Assembly: GCA_934230685.1 (NCBI GenBank)
Contig: CAKQFF010000069.1
Coordinates: forward strand, 1-9,298
Direction of reading: 5' to 3'
Origin: an uncultured Prevotella sp.
GTDB lineage: Bacteria; Bacteroidota; Bacteroidia; Bacteroidales; Bacteroidaceae
DNA length: 9,298 nt
Shown: in pieces, positions 1 through 6,930 of the stretch
How positions within the stretch are numbered: position 1 is the stretch's first letter
Layout of the letters: each line of letters opens with the position of its first letter
The notes under the pieces: generated by a model
Seen by the model: only the letters and a program-made list of their open reading frames with translations
Databases searched by the model: none
Told to the model about the DNA's origin: nothing
Translations under genes and position numbers: made by a program

Positions 1-25
1 TTACCTATAAAGGTACAAAATATTT

Positions 26-151
26 ATGAGACTACCAACTTTTTATGAACAAAATCTTATCCCGAACTGGGGTACTTATATGATAAACGAGGTATTTGAC
101 GGAGTGGCCAAATATTCTTTTGACACATATATATACAAAGACGAGGGGTAG
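26..151 (+). other. Unassigned 41-codon ORF, possibly the tail of a decayed gene
   Basis: An open frame runs from an ATG at 26 to a TAG at 149-151. The peptide starts MRLPTFYEQN and ends YIYKDEG, with a composition rich in Y, D, E and N that resembles real protein. A TAA at 8-10 lies in the same frame, so it cannot simply be the end of a long intact gene entering from the left. It could be a small gene, the remnant of a frameshifted gene, or chance. Its stop codon lies inside the 5' arm of the hairpin at 140-174, as is common for the last codon of a transcription unit. I do not recognise the product. Confidence 0.2.
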
Positions 152-174
152 GTTTTTCTTTCCTGCCCCTCGTC
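140..174. terminator. Hairpin, probable transcription terminator
   Basis: Arm GACGAGGGGTAGG (140-152) pairs with CCTGCCCCTCGTC (162-174): 13 base pairs with one U-G wobble, around a T-rich 9-nt loop. On the + strand no U-tract follows. On the - strand the hairpin is followed by CTTTGTATATATATG, which is somewhat more terminator-like. It may end whatever enters from the left, or the leftward transcript proposed from the promoter at 424-452. The structure is clear but its direction is uncertain. Confidence 0.5.
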
Positions 175-213
175 CTGTGTGTTATCCTGATATCTTATTA
201 CTAACTCACTAAA

Positions 214-340
214 CCTATTGTTATCCTAACCTAAAACAACAAACTTAAAACTTACTAATTACTCTACTAAATAAACAAACCTATTACTAACTAATCTACT
301 AAAACAACAAACCTATAACTAATCTACTATAACAATTATC
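214..340. repeat. G-free imperfect tandem repeat tract
   Basis: The + strand has no G from 221 to 344. The tract can be read as four imperfect units of about 28-36 nt (214-244, 245-280, 281-312, 313-340). They share pieces such as CTAATCTACTA, CTATTACTAA and AAACAACAAAC. A transcript read leftward would be almost free of C and thus poorly structured. No credible coding frame lies here; the only - strand ATG (347-349) opens a 16-codon frame. Function is unknown. It could be a leader, a spacer, or part of a non-coding transcript. Confidence 0.5.
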
Positions 341-423
341 AATAGTCATACTTTCTACGCTTTGAAAGCCACTTATGTATTTATCCTTATTAATCAGCAA
401 CCTCTTTGTTTCTGATTACGATG

Positions 424-452
424 CAAAGGTACAAACAATCATATAAACCAAA
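424..452 (-). promoter_or_regulatory. Leftward Bacteroidetes-type promoter
   Basis: On the - strand, TACCTTTG (424-431) matches the -7 consensus TAnnTTTG perfectly. A TTTG (449-452) lies 17 nt upstream, slightly closer than the usual 19-21. The composite operator copy at 463-502 lies upstream in the same orientation and at the same distance to the -7 box as in the porin promoter. A leftward transcript would start near 417. No clear gene follows within the window. Confidence 0.45.
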
Positions 453-462
453 GGGTACTTAT

Positions 463-502
463 CGTTCAACTAATATCAAATACGTTTCATGAAACAAATT
501 TG
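463..502 (-). promoter_or_regulatory. Candidate operator of the AraC-type regulator, copy 1
   Basis: The centre is the perfect palindrome GTTTCATGAAAC (484-495). It sits within a wider dyad (477-502) with outer arms CAAAT and ATTTG. Read on the - strand, the 23-nt core (478-500) matches copy 2 at 21 positions, and TGAACG (463-468) follows after 9 nt exactly as in copy 2. It lies 46 nt from the leftward -7 box at 424-431. It also lies about 110 nt upstream of the regulator's own -33 box, so autoregulation is possible. The assignment to this regulator is inferred from location and duplication. Confidence 0.6.
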
Positions 503-609
503 CTTATTTTTTGACCGAAAATGTAACGATAAATGCACATTTTCGCGACTTTTCCATAATACACAGCCAAATAAAGTCGAAAAAAGGCCGTAATTTCAAA
601 TCCATAAGC

Positions 610-640
610 TTTGATTATTCAATTATTATTAGTAACTTTC
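610..640 (+). promoter_or_regulatory. Promoter of the AraC-type regulator gene
   Basis: TTTG (610-613) is followed after 19 nt by TAACTTTC (633-640), which matches the Bacteroidetes -7 consensus at all but the last defined base. Transcription would start near 646, giving a leader of about 50 nt that is A-rich and lacks a strong Shine-Dalgarno site. Confidence 0.6.
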
Positions 641-697
641 GCAATAAAAACACGAAGACCACGTGTAAAAAAGACGACAAAACAAAAATAAAACAAA

Positions 698-1801
698 ATG
701 TTAGACCTAAAAACACTACAATATACATGCATGATTGTGATGCTCATGCTTGCGTTCTTCACATTTATGTCACGCTATTATGTCACATGCCGCAACCGCC
801 AGTTCGAGCAATCACGCTGGATGATTGTTGTGGCATTGATACTGCTCGGCATTCACTATCTTCTTCAGATGGTGTTTGGTTGGCGTGAGAAGGGGGATGA
901 TGTAGGCGTATTGTTCAATCTGCTCTTTTATTCACCAGCTGCAATACTTCTTTCCTGCTCGCAACTCAACATACAGTTGGCCGAACAAAAGCGGTGGAAA
1001 TATATGAAGGCGGGAGTGATAAGCTACATACTCATAGCAGCGACAATAGGTATAAGCGTGGCAGCTTATGGCAGTATGCATATTGGAAATATGCTATACG
1101 CAGTCGATGCACTCCATTTCGCAGTACTTCTCTATTACATTTGGATGCCTTTGAAGGAGGTGCGCAAGGTGCAGCAAAAACTCGACAGTGAGCTTGGAAA
1201 CCCTGCCGACACCTACCTGCGCACTATGCGCACCGGCCTCCTTGTGTTGTGTGTGTTTGTTGTCCTCTCACCATTATTCATCCTCTCGCAACCATTGCTC
1301 TTTGTCTTCGGCCCCTTTGCGTTGGTTGCCCTTTCGGCGTTTATTGTCTGCTTCACGTCGTTAGGCTTCAGTTTGTCAGAGGGCGTGACCGAGATTGTAT
1401 CAGAATCCGACGACGATTCTTTCAACGACAAGACAATACCCGAGCTAACCCCAGAGCTGATGAACAAGATAGAGAACATTGTACAAAAGTGGCGCTTAGA
1501 GAATGGATACAGAGACAGCAACCTGACACTTACCTCATTCACACGCCGCATAAGGATAAGTCGCTCCGACTTCACCGCCTATCTTTTTGCCAACCGATAC
1601 AAGAGTTTCCGCACATGGCTATCGTCAATACGTGTGAAGGAGGCACAACTCCTTATGAAGGAGCATCCTGAATACAGCAACGAGGTGGTGTCGATGGAAT
1701 GTGGATTCTCGTCACGTGTGTATTTTCAGCGAGTTTTCAAGGAAAGAACCGGAAAAACTCCAACAGAATGGAAAGGCACAGAAACGGATTCAGCCAAATA
1801 A
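698..1801 (+). CDS. Membrane-anchored AraC-family transcriptional regulator
   Basis: The 367-residue protein probably senses a signal at the inner membrane and controls the adjacent fructan genes. The N-terminal part has about seven hydrophobic segments (roughly residues 7-27, 41-62, 70-88, 104-124, 131-150, 178-197 and 199-220). An acidic linker follows (about 228-255, including ESDDD). The C-terminal region (about 258-360) is an AraC-type double helix-turn-helix. The first helix-turn-helix region is around LTLTSFTRRIRISRSDF and the second around VVSMECGFSSRVYFQRVFKE, the usual conserved end of the family. The ATG at 698 follows an A-rich leader and a good promoter. The ligand is not visible in the sequence; fructan or fructose sensing is inferred from the downstream GH32 gene. 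In Bacteroides, fructan loci are typically controlled by a hybrid two-component sensor, so this architecture differs. Confidence 0.85.
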   Translation: MLDLKTLQYTCMIVMLMLAFFTFMSRYYVTCRNRQFEQSRWMIVVALILLGIHYLLQMVFGWREKGDDVGVLFNLLFYSPAAILLSCSQLNIQLAEQKRWKYMKAGVISYILIAATIGISVAAYGSMHIGNMLYAVDALHFAVLLYYIWMPLKEVRKVQQKLDSELGNPADTYLRTMRTGLLVLCVFVVLSPLFILSQPLLFVFGPFALVALSAFIVCFTSLGFSLSEGVTEIVSESDDDSFNDKTIPELTPELMNKIENIVQKWRLENGYRDSNLTLTSFTRRIRISRSDFTAYLFANRYKSFRTWLSSIRVKEAQLLMKEHPEYSNEVVSMECGFSSRVYFQRVFKERTGKTPTEWKGTETDSAK

Positions 1802-1844
1802 ACGGCATTTCCTTCAACACACGCCCCTATTCCATTACATTATT

Positions 1845-1898
1845 CGTTCATTACGTTTAGAATTTGTTTCATGTAACATATTTTGTCACAGATGAACG
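1845..1898 (+). promoter_or_regulatory. Candidate operator of the AraC-type regulator, copy 2
   Basis: The core AATTTGTTTCATG (1861-1873) continues as TAACATATTT to 1883. It forms a near-palindrome centred between 1871 and 1872, with 9 of 11 half-site positions symmetric. Flanking CGTTCA (1845-1850) and TGAACG (1893-1898) are inverted repeats about exactly the same axis. The core ends 46 nt before the -7 box at 1930. This layout suits an activator dimer bound upstream of a promoter with a poor -33 box. The bound protein is inferred to be the upstream AraC-type regulator. Confidence 0.65.
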
Positions 1899-1929
1899 GA
1901 ATTTTAACTTCCGTATGAGGTTTGGTTTC

Positions 1930-1937
1930 TAATTTTG
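1930..1937 (+). promoter_or_regulatory. -7 box of the porin-fructanase operon
   Basis: TAATTTTG is a perfect TAnnTTTG match. No TTTG lies at the proper -33 distance (around 1906-1911), which suggests dependence on an activator at the operator just upstream. Transcription would start near 1943, leaving a leader of about 125 nt before the ATG at 2071. Confidence 0.55.
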
Positions 1938-2070
1938 CATCGTCGAAACAACCAAACGACCAACACCAGTGAAATGGGAACGTTTGCACACCATTCATAT
2001 ATATAGGTCGTAAAGCTTGGACATCGACAACTTTAAACTGAAAAAATTAGAAACTTAAACCTCATACATT

Positions 2071-4377
2071 ATGTATTCCAACAACTACACAAAGATTTCG
2101 GTTTTGGCTTTAGCCTCGATGATGGCAGCCGTAACCTACGCACAGAATGACAAATCGTCGAAATCATCCAATTCAAAGGAAGAGGGCGACCGCAACGTAA
2201 TGCTGAATGCAGCAAGTGCAAATGGTCCACGCGAGATTCAGATAGGTTTGCCTTCTGCTGACGTAAATGTATTGGAGAATGGTCTGCCAGTGACCTATGC
2301 CACCAATCCTCATCCGGTGAATGCCACTTGGCGTTCGGACGCAAGCCTCTCGCATGTGGGATTGTTGAAGATATCTGAGACAGCGATTACCACTGGCAAT
2401 ATTGGTTATGCCGTCAATTCGCAGACACAACTTGGCACTGAGGGTTTCCAGGGAACCCTTAACTACAAGACCAACCACTTCGGTTTGCAGGAGATTTCGC
2501 TCAACATGAACGGACAGATGGCCAAGGACCTCTTCTATAGTGTGAGCACATATCAGGACTTCGACCCGGGCACATTCAAGCTCCGCTCATCACAGTATCA
2601 GGACCGCACACAGATCTACAAAGCCGCACTCACCAAGCGTTATGCTGAGGGTAGAGGCGAACTCACGGCTATGTACAAGTACAGCAACTCGCATCCCGTA
2701 TACAACTACGCCACTCAGTCGGCTCCGTTCATCTATGTGGGCGACGGTTCAGTAAAGGAGTTTGGCAAGTTCAAGCTCGGCACAACATCCTATCTTCCCG
2801 TCGACGCCAACATCACCTATCGTGAGATGCGCACCGGAGAGCTGAAGGAGACATCGCTCTACGACTACGACGAGAACCGCTCTTCAGAGGTTTCATTGCT
2901 CAACAACCTCCGCTTCGGCAACGGCTACAACTGGAAGACATCAGTACGCTTCGACCATGCACGCGGCGCATTTGTCTATCAGACACCAATGTCGCTCATC
3001 GACCTTAACGCCGAAGGCGCAGCCTCAACATATAAATATATGCAGAGCGACGCTATGGGAGCAGCACAGAAATACAACGGCCGCTATGTTCAGACCCGTA
3101 TGTCGTGCCTCAACGCAGGAACCATCAACGAATTGCTCCTCACATCAGAACTCTCAAAAAGCTTCAAATCTTCAACACTCCGAGTTGGTGTGAACGAATG
3201 GTACTACCACATCGACTACCGCTCAAACACAACAATGTACGACCAAAGCGTGCCTGAGGATGGCTCGTATGCCGTACGCCTTTGGGATGCCAACAAGCGT
3301 GAGAGCGTGTTCTACGACTTCAACAAGAACGCTTCTGAGTACTACAAGGGACACGAGAACAAGCTCGCCCTCTACTTCACCCACGACTGGGACATCACCT
3401 CTAAACTCAACGCCTACTATGGCGCACGCTTGGAATGGCAGCGTCTGAAGGGTGTGAACGCAGCCGTTAAGAATGCAAACGGTGAGTTTGTGGGCCGCTT
3501 TGCCGACTATTACATGGGCACAACCGCTCCTGATGGCACAAAGATTGCTCCCACTCCTATGGCATACAACTGGCTGAACTACGATTTCACAGCCGCCCTG
3601 ACCTATAAGTTGACCAACAACTTCGGCTTCACCGGCGACTTCACATACATCGTGCAGCACCCGAACATCTCGACATTCGCTCCTGCCACATCGCCAAACA
3701 CCGACAAGATAAGCGTGCCTTTAGGACGTGCGGGTATCTACTACAACAACAAGTGGTTGAGCCTCACATCGCTCTTCTCATACATCTCGAAGACCAACAA
3801 CAACTCCACACTTAACCTCCAGCACGATGGCGAAATCAAGGCAGCTCCGCTGACCTACGACATCCAGACATGGGGATGGACCACCGACGTTGTGGCTCGC
3901 CCGTTCAAGGGATTCGATTTCCACTTCCTCTTCACATACCAGAAGCCTACCTACAAGAAGTATGAGACAAGCGTGAAGTTCAGCAGCGGCTACGAGGGCA
4001 AGATCAACGCTACCGGCAACATCGTGGCTGAGGTGCCTGAGGTGCTCATCGAGCTTGACCCAAGCTACATGATTACTCCTGCCTTGAAGATTTGGACTTC
4101 ATTCCGCTACTTCTCAAAGACCTACGCCAACATCAACGAGGCTTACTACTTCAACGGCCACTGGGAGACATTCGGTGGATTGAACTGGCAGGCTAACAAA
4201 CGCCTCTCACTCGGATGCACAGTTGTAAACTTCCTCAACCAGACTGGTGCCAAGGGTAGCATCGCAGGTGCAGAGCTTATCACCAAGGACGAGGCAAAGG
4301 GCATCAACAACCAGCTTATGACTGGCTCTTATCTGCGTCCGTTCACAGTGGAGTTCACAGCAAGCTTGAAGTTCTAA
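2071..4377 (+). CDS. TonB-dependent-receptor-like outer-membrane protein
   Basis: The 768-residue protein is a probable outer-membrane channel for fructan or its oligosaccharides. Residues 1-25 form a signal peptide ending TYAQ. A short polar stretch rich in S, K and N follows. Residues about 53-137 resemble the second half of a TonB-receptor plug (VNVLENGLPVTY, then ISETAITTGNIGYAVNS and GFQGTLNYKT). The remainder has the alternating aromatic pattern of a beta-barrel and ends in VEFTASLKF, with the terminal Phe expected for assembly by the BAM complex. It lacks the carboxypeptidase-like N-terminal domain and the first half of the plug, and is shorter than typical SusC proteins (about 1000 residues). 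No SusD partner follows. The substrate is inferred from the GH32 gene downstream. It could be a passive or atypical channel rather than a true TonB-dependent pump. Confidence 0.7.
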   Translation: MYSNNYTKISVLALASMMAAVTYAQNDKSSKSSNSKEEGDRNVMLNAASANGPREIQIGLPSADVNVLENGLPVTYATNPHPVNATWRSDASLSHVGLLKISETAITTGNIGYAVNSQTQLGTEGFQGTLNYKTNHFGLQEISLNMNGQMAKDLFYSVSTYQDFDPGTFKLRSSQYQDRTQIYKAALTKRYAEGRGELTAMYKYSNSHPVYNYATQSAPFIYVGDGSVKEFGKFKLGTTSYLPVDANITYREMRTGELKETSLYDYDENRSSEVSLLNNLRFGNGYNWKTSVRFDHARGAFVYQTPMSLIDLNAEGAASTYKYMQSDAMGAAQKYNGRYVQTRMSCLNAGTINELLLTSELSKSFKSSTLRVGVNEWYYHIDYRSNTTMYDQSVPEDGSYAVRLWDANKRESVFYDFNKNASEYYKGHENKLALYFTHDWDITSKLNAYYGARLEWQRLKGVNAAVKNANGEFVGRFADYYMGTTAPDGTKIAPTPMAYNWLNYDFTAALTYKLTNNFGFTGDFTYIVQHPNISTFAPATSPNTDKISVPLGRAGIYYNNKWLSLTSLFSYISKTNNNSTLNLQHDGEIKAAPLTYDIQTWGWTTDVVARPFKGFDFHFLFTYQKPTYKKYETSVKFSSGYEGKINATGNIVAEVPEVLIELDPSYMITPALKIWTSFRYFSKTYANINEAYYFNGHWETFGGLNWQANKRLSLGCTVVNFLNQTGAKGSIAGAELITKDEAKGINNQLMTGSYLRPFTVEFTASLKF

Positions 4378-4468
4378 AAGAAAATAAGTAAAAAACCAAA
4401 CTTTAAACAAATAGTCCCACTCCCAATAGCATTAACCTGCTTCGCAATACTTCCAAATGCTTTTAAAC

Positions 4469-4521
4469 AAAGCATACCACTCCCCTCCCTACGGGGGAGG
4501 GGCCGGGGGTGGGGCTTTTTT
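4469..4521 (+). terminator. Intercistronic G/C-rich hairpin repeat with U-tract
   Basis: CCCCTCCC (4482-4489) pairs with GGGAGGGG (4495-4502). Outer pairings AAAGC/GCTTT (4469-4473 with 4514-4518) and CCAC/GTGG (4477-4480 with 4509-4512) can enclose it. Six T follow at 4516-4521, 15 nt before the fructanase ATG. It has the form of an intrinsic terminator or attenuator within the operon and could lower enzyme expression relative to the porin. The GGGG-CCGGGGGTGGGG pattern resembles dispersed intergenic repeats seen in Bacteroidetes genomes, which is recalled family knowledge and not tested here. No separate promoter for the enzyme is evident in 4378-4536. Confidence 0.6.
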
Positions 4522-4536
4522 AATAACAAAAAAACA

Positions 4537-6432
4537 ATGAATACAAAACTTTTCCTTTCAGCAATGGCTCTCGCAGCCACATCTGCCACAGCCCAAACAA
4601 TGCAGACCACACAGCGTGGCGACACAACCATCATCACAGTAAGCAACCCTACAAAGTATCTCATTCTCCCTATTGAGGAGAACCGCCCCGAGGCTCAGGT
4701 AATCCTCGACAACGGCAAGGCTACAGACACATGGATGGACGTGCGTCTGGCTCAGTCGAAGGTCGACTACAATGTGCCTTTCGCTCTCAGCCAGGGCAAG
4801 AAGGCTGTTGTGAAGATTGTAGGCTTATCGAAGGACGCCGTAGCTCTCAAGAACATGAAGCTCTCAAACACCTTCGACACCACCAACACCGACTACTATC
4901 GTCCCGTTTATCATCACACTCCGCTCTATGGATGGATGAACGATGCCAACGGACTCACATACAAGGACGGCGAGTATCACCTCTACTTCCAGTATAACCC
5001 CTACGGATCGAAGTGGGGCAACATGCACTGGGGACACTCCGTAAGCCGCGACCTCGTGCATTGGGAGCATCTCGACCCTGCTATTGCTCGCGACCCAATG
5101 GGCCATATCTTCTCAGGCAGCACAGTGGTAGACACACGCAACTCGGCTGGATTCGGCAAGAACGCCATCATCGCCTACTACACCTCACACAGCATGCACG
5201 ACGGCAAGCAGGTGCAGGTGCAATGTATGGCCTACAGCAAGGACAACGGACGCACATTCATAAAGTATAAGAACAATCCGGTAGTGACTCCGTTTGACGG
5301 ACTTGAGAACTTCCGCGACCCGAAGATCTTCTGGTATGAGCCTACAAAGTCGTGGTACATGATTGTTTCTGCCGACAAGAACATGCGTTTCTATCAGTCG
5401 AAGAACCTCAAGCAGTGGAAATACGTGAGCCAGTGGGGCGAGGGCTTCGGCGCACAGCCCAACCAGTTTGAGTGTCCCGACTTCTTCCCTCTGCCCGTCG
5501 ACGGAGACAAGAACAACCAGAAATACGTGATGATCGTGAACATCAACCCTGGTTTCACATTCGGAGGCTCTGCCACACAGTACTTCGTGGGCGAGTTCGA
5601 CGGCAAGGAGTTCAAGTGCGACTCTAAGCCTTCTACCGTTAAGTGGCTCGACTGGGGCAAGGACCACTACGCCACAGTAACATTCTCTAATCTTGGTGAG
5701 CGCATCGTTGCCGTGCCTTGGATGAGCAACTGGCAGTATGCCAACGTCACTCCTATTCAGCAGAACCGTGGCGCAAACGCCCTGCCACGCGAGTTGAAGC
5801 TCTTCTCCAACAATGGTGAGGTCTACATGTCGGCAAATGTTGTCGACGAGGCCCGCAAACTCCGCAAGGATACCAAGCAGCTTGGCAACGTGAGCGTAGA
5901 CAACGCCAACCCATACATCCAGCGCAACCTCTTCGCCAACAACGACGGAGCCTTCGAGCTTGAGGCTGACGTAACTCCAGGCAACTCGGATGTTGTGGGC
6001 ATCTCGCTCTACAACGACAAGGAGGAGCGCACACTCATCTATCTCGATCTCAAGAAGAAGCGCATCGTGATGGACCGCTCAGAAAGCGGACTCACCGACT
6101 TTGGCAAACTTGCCGAGCGTCACGACATTGAGAAGCGTGCCGAGGCTGCCGGCGAGATGAAGGGCAAGCTGTCGCAAGACCTCGTAGTAAACTACAAGAA
6201 CGACTTCGCACTTGGCACATGGGCACCGCTCTCACTCGCCTCTGAGTCGGCCAAGACCTATCACTTGGACGTATTCGTCGACAAGTGCTCTATCGAGCTC
6301 TTCGTCAATGGCGGTCGCATTGCCATGACCAACCTCGTATTCCCAACCACACCTTATAATAATATTAAGGTGTATGCCGAGGGTGACAAGGCTGAGGTGA
6401 GCAACCTCAAGCTCTACAAGCTTGGATTGTAA
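4537..6432 (+). CDS. GH32 fructan hydrolase (levanase/inulinase type)
   Basis: The 631-residue enzyme hydrolyses beta-fructosidic bonds in fructans or sucrose by a retaining mechanism. The signal peptide (1-20) ends TATAQ-like (ATSATAQ) and has no lipobox Cys, so a periplasmic or secreted soluble enzyme is expected. Residues about 25-115 form an extra N-terminal beta domain like the DUF4980 domain of Bacteroidetes GH32 enzymes. The five-blade propeller follows. WMND (133-136) gives the nucleophile Asp136, RDPK (260-263) the transition-state stabiliser Asp261, and ECPDFF (312-317) the acid/base Glu312. MSNWQYAN (396-403) resembles exo-acting levanases and inulinases. The C-terminal beta-sandwich, about 470-631, includes CSIELFVNGG. 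The nucleophile motif reads WMNDANG, not the commoner WMNDPNG. Levan versus inulin preference cannot be decided from sequence. Confidence 0.93.
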   Translation: MNTKLFLSAMALAATSATAQTMQTTQRGDTTIITVSNPTKYLILPIEENRPEAQVILDNGKATDTWMDVRLAQSKVDYNVPFALSQGKKAVVKIVGLSKDAVALKNMKLSNTFDTTNTDYYRPVYHHTPLYGWMNDANGLTYKDGEYHLYFQYNPYGSKWGNMHWGHSVSRDLVHWEHLDPAIARDPMGHIFSGSTVVDTRNSAGFGKNAIIAYYTSHSMHDGKQVQVQCMAYSKDNGRTFIKYKNNPVVTPFDGLENFRDPKIFWYEPTKSWYMIVSADKNMRFYQSKNLKQWKYVSQWGEGFGAQPNQFECPDFFPLPVDGDKNNQKYVMIVNINPGFTFGGSATQYFVGEFDGKEFKCDSKPSTVKWLDWGKDHYATVTFSNLGERIVAVPWMSNWQYANVTPIQQNRGANALPRELKLFSNNGEVYMSANVVDEARKLRKDTKQLGNVSVDNANPYIQRNLFANNDGAFELEADVTPGNSDVVGISLYNDKEERTLIYLDLKKKRIVMDRSESGLTDFGKLAERHDIEKRAEAAGEMKGKLSQDLVVNYKNDFALGTWAPLSLASESAKTYHLDVFVDKCSIELFVNGGRIAMTNLVFPTTPYNNIKVYAEGDKAEVSNLKLYKLGL

Positions 6433-6460
6433 AAAAGAACAAGAAACAAACCGAATTTTG

Positions 6461-6495
6461 GAGGTTGAGCAAGAAATTGCTCGACCTCTTTTTTT
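6461..6495 (+). terminator. Rho-independent terminator of the fructan operon
   Basis: GAGGTTGAGCAA (6461-6472) and TTGCTCGACCTC (6477-6488) form a 12-bp stem with one wobble and a GAAA tetraloop. Seven T follow directly. It starts 28 nt after the fructanase stop codon. This is a textbook intrinsic terminator. Confidence 0.92.
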
Positions 6496-6523
6496 GTTCT
6501 TCCGAAATAAGGGAAGTATATAT

Positions 6524-6558
6524 AAAAAAACAACCACGCTGCATCTACTGCGGCGTGG
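6524..6558 (-). terminator. Leftward intrinsic terminator
   Basis: Read on the - strand, CCACGCCGC pairs with GCAGCGTGG (+ coordinates 6550-6558 and 6534-6542), 9 bp with one wobble and a 7-nt loop. TTG and then seven T (6524-6530) follow. It is about 370 nt beyond the mlaF stop and has its own upstream promoter, so it most likely ends the candidate small RNA. Confidence 0.65.
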
Positions 6559-6725
6559 CTATCAATTAATAGTAAAGTGATGACTATAAGTTTTTATTCT
6601 TTGAGAAGGTATTATTAGGTGATTGTTTAAAGGTATTACCGCTCTCAAATCCTTTTGATCATTCAAGCGAAGTTGTGTCAATATGGTCTCAGTAGGTCGT
6701 TATGATGATATGTGATAACTTTAAC
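6524..6725 (-). ncRNA. Candidate small RNA between convergent genes
   Basis: The span is bounded by a consensus promoter (6731-6761) and a hairpin/U7 terminator (6524-6558), both on the - strand, giving a predicted transcript of about 200 nt. It has no useful ORF; the ATG I found meets a stop within five codons. Internal structure includes GUUAUCA near the 5' end, which can pair with UGAUAGC just before the terminator (one wobble). UUUGAGA can also pair with UCUCAAA, closing a central loop. The closed-end shape could suit a 6S-like RNA, but I cannot match it to a known family. The mla operon terminator lies upstream, so it looks independent of mlaF read-through. Confidence 0.45.
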
Positions 6726-6730
6726 GGCTG

Positions 6731-6761
6731 CAAAGATAGTTCTATTTTATTTCATATCAAA
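6731..6761 (-). promoter_or_regulatory. Consensus promoter of the candidate small RNA
   Basis: On the - strand, TTTG (6758-6761) is followed after 19 nt by TATCTTTG (6731-6738). Both boxes and the spacing match the Bacteroidetes sigma-ABfr consensus exactly. Transcription would start near 6725 and run away from mlaF toward the terminator at 6524-6558. Confidence 0.65.
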
Positions 6762-6827
6762 ATTTTTACAAAGAAATCTTTTCTAAAACCCTATATTTTA
6801 ACACTTTAGAGACAAAATGACATAAAA

Positions 6828-6873
6828 AAAGGGAGTACAGACCAAAATCCGACCCCCTTTATGATATTTTTTT
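6828..6873. terminator. Terminator of the mlaE-mlaF operon, possibly bidirectional
   Basis: AAAGGGAGT (6828-6836) and ACCCCCTTT (6852-6860) form a 9-bp stem with one wobble. On the - strand the stem is followed by a run of T (the A-tract at 6824-6830), about 70 nt past the mlaF stop. On the + strand it is followed by ATGATA and seven T, so it may also stop rightward transcription. Confidence 0.65.
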
Positions 6874-6930
6874 GATAGAAATCAATATTAAACTTACACT
6901 TTTTGACGTGCATCAATACCGCAAATTCAT

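Noticed and set aside
214..340. Possible CRISPR array
   Set aside because: The units are imperfect, vary in length, lack distinct repeats and spacers, and are compositionally biased (G-free).
299..349. 16-codon - strand frame (MTIDNCYSRLVIGLLF) within the leftward transcript
   Set aside because: Too short, no supporting start signal, and within a low-complexity tract; kept only as a remark under the repeat.
511..888. 125-codon open frame on the + strand
   Set aside because: It overlaps the promoter and start of the AraC-type regulator in another frame, has a low-complexity N/K/T-rich sequence, and shows no family features.
1956..2011. ACGACC (1956-1961) and GGTCGT (2006-2011) in the porin leader, possible riboswitch stem
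   Set aside because: A single 6-bp pairing across about 44 nt with no further support is expected by chance.
4374..4664. 96-codon - strand open frame between porin and fructanase
   Set aside because: Part of its translation (PHPRPLPRREGSGM) is the typical artefact of reading through a G-rich intergenic repeat; it also overlaps the fructanase start.
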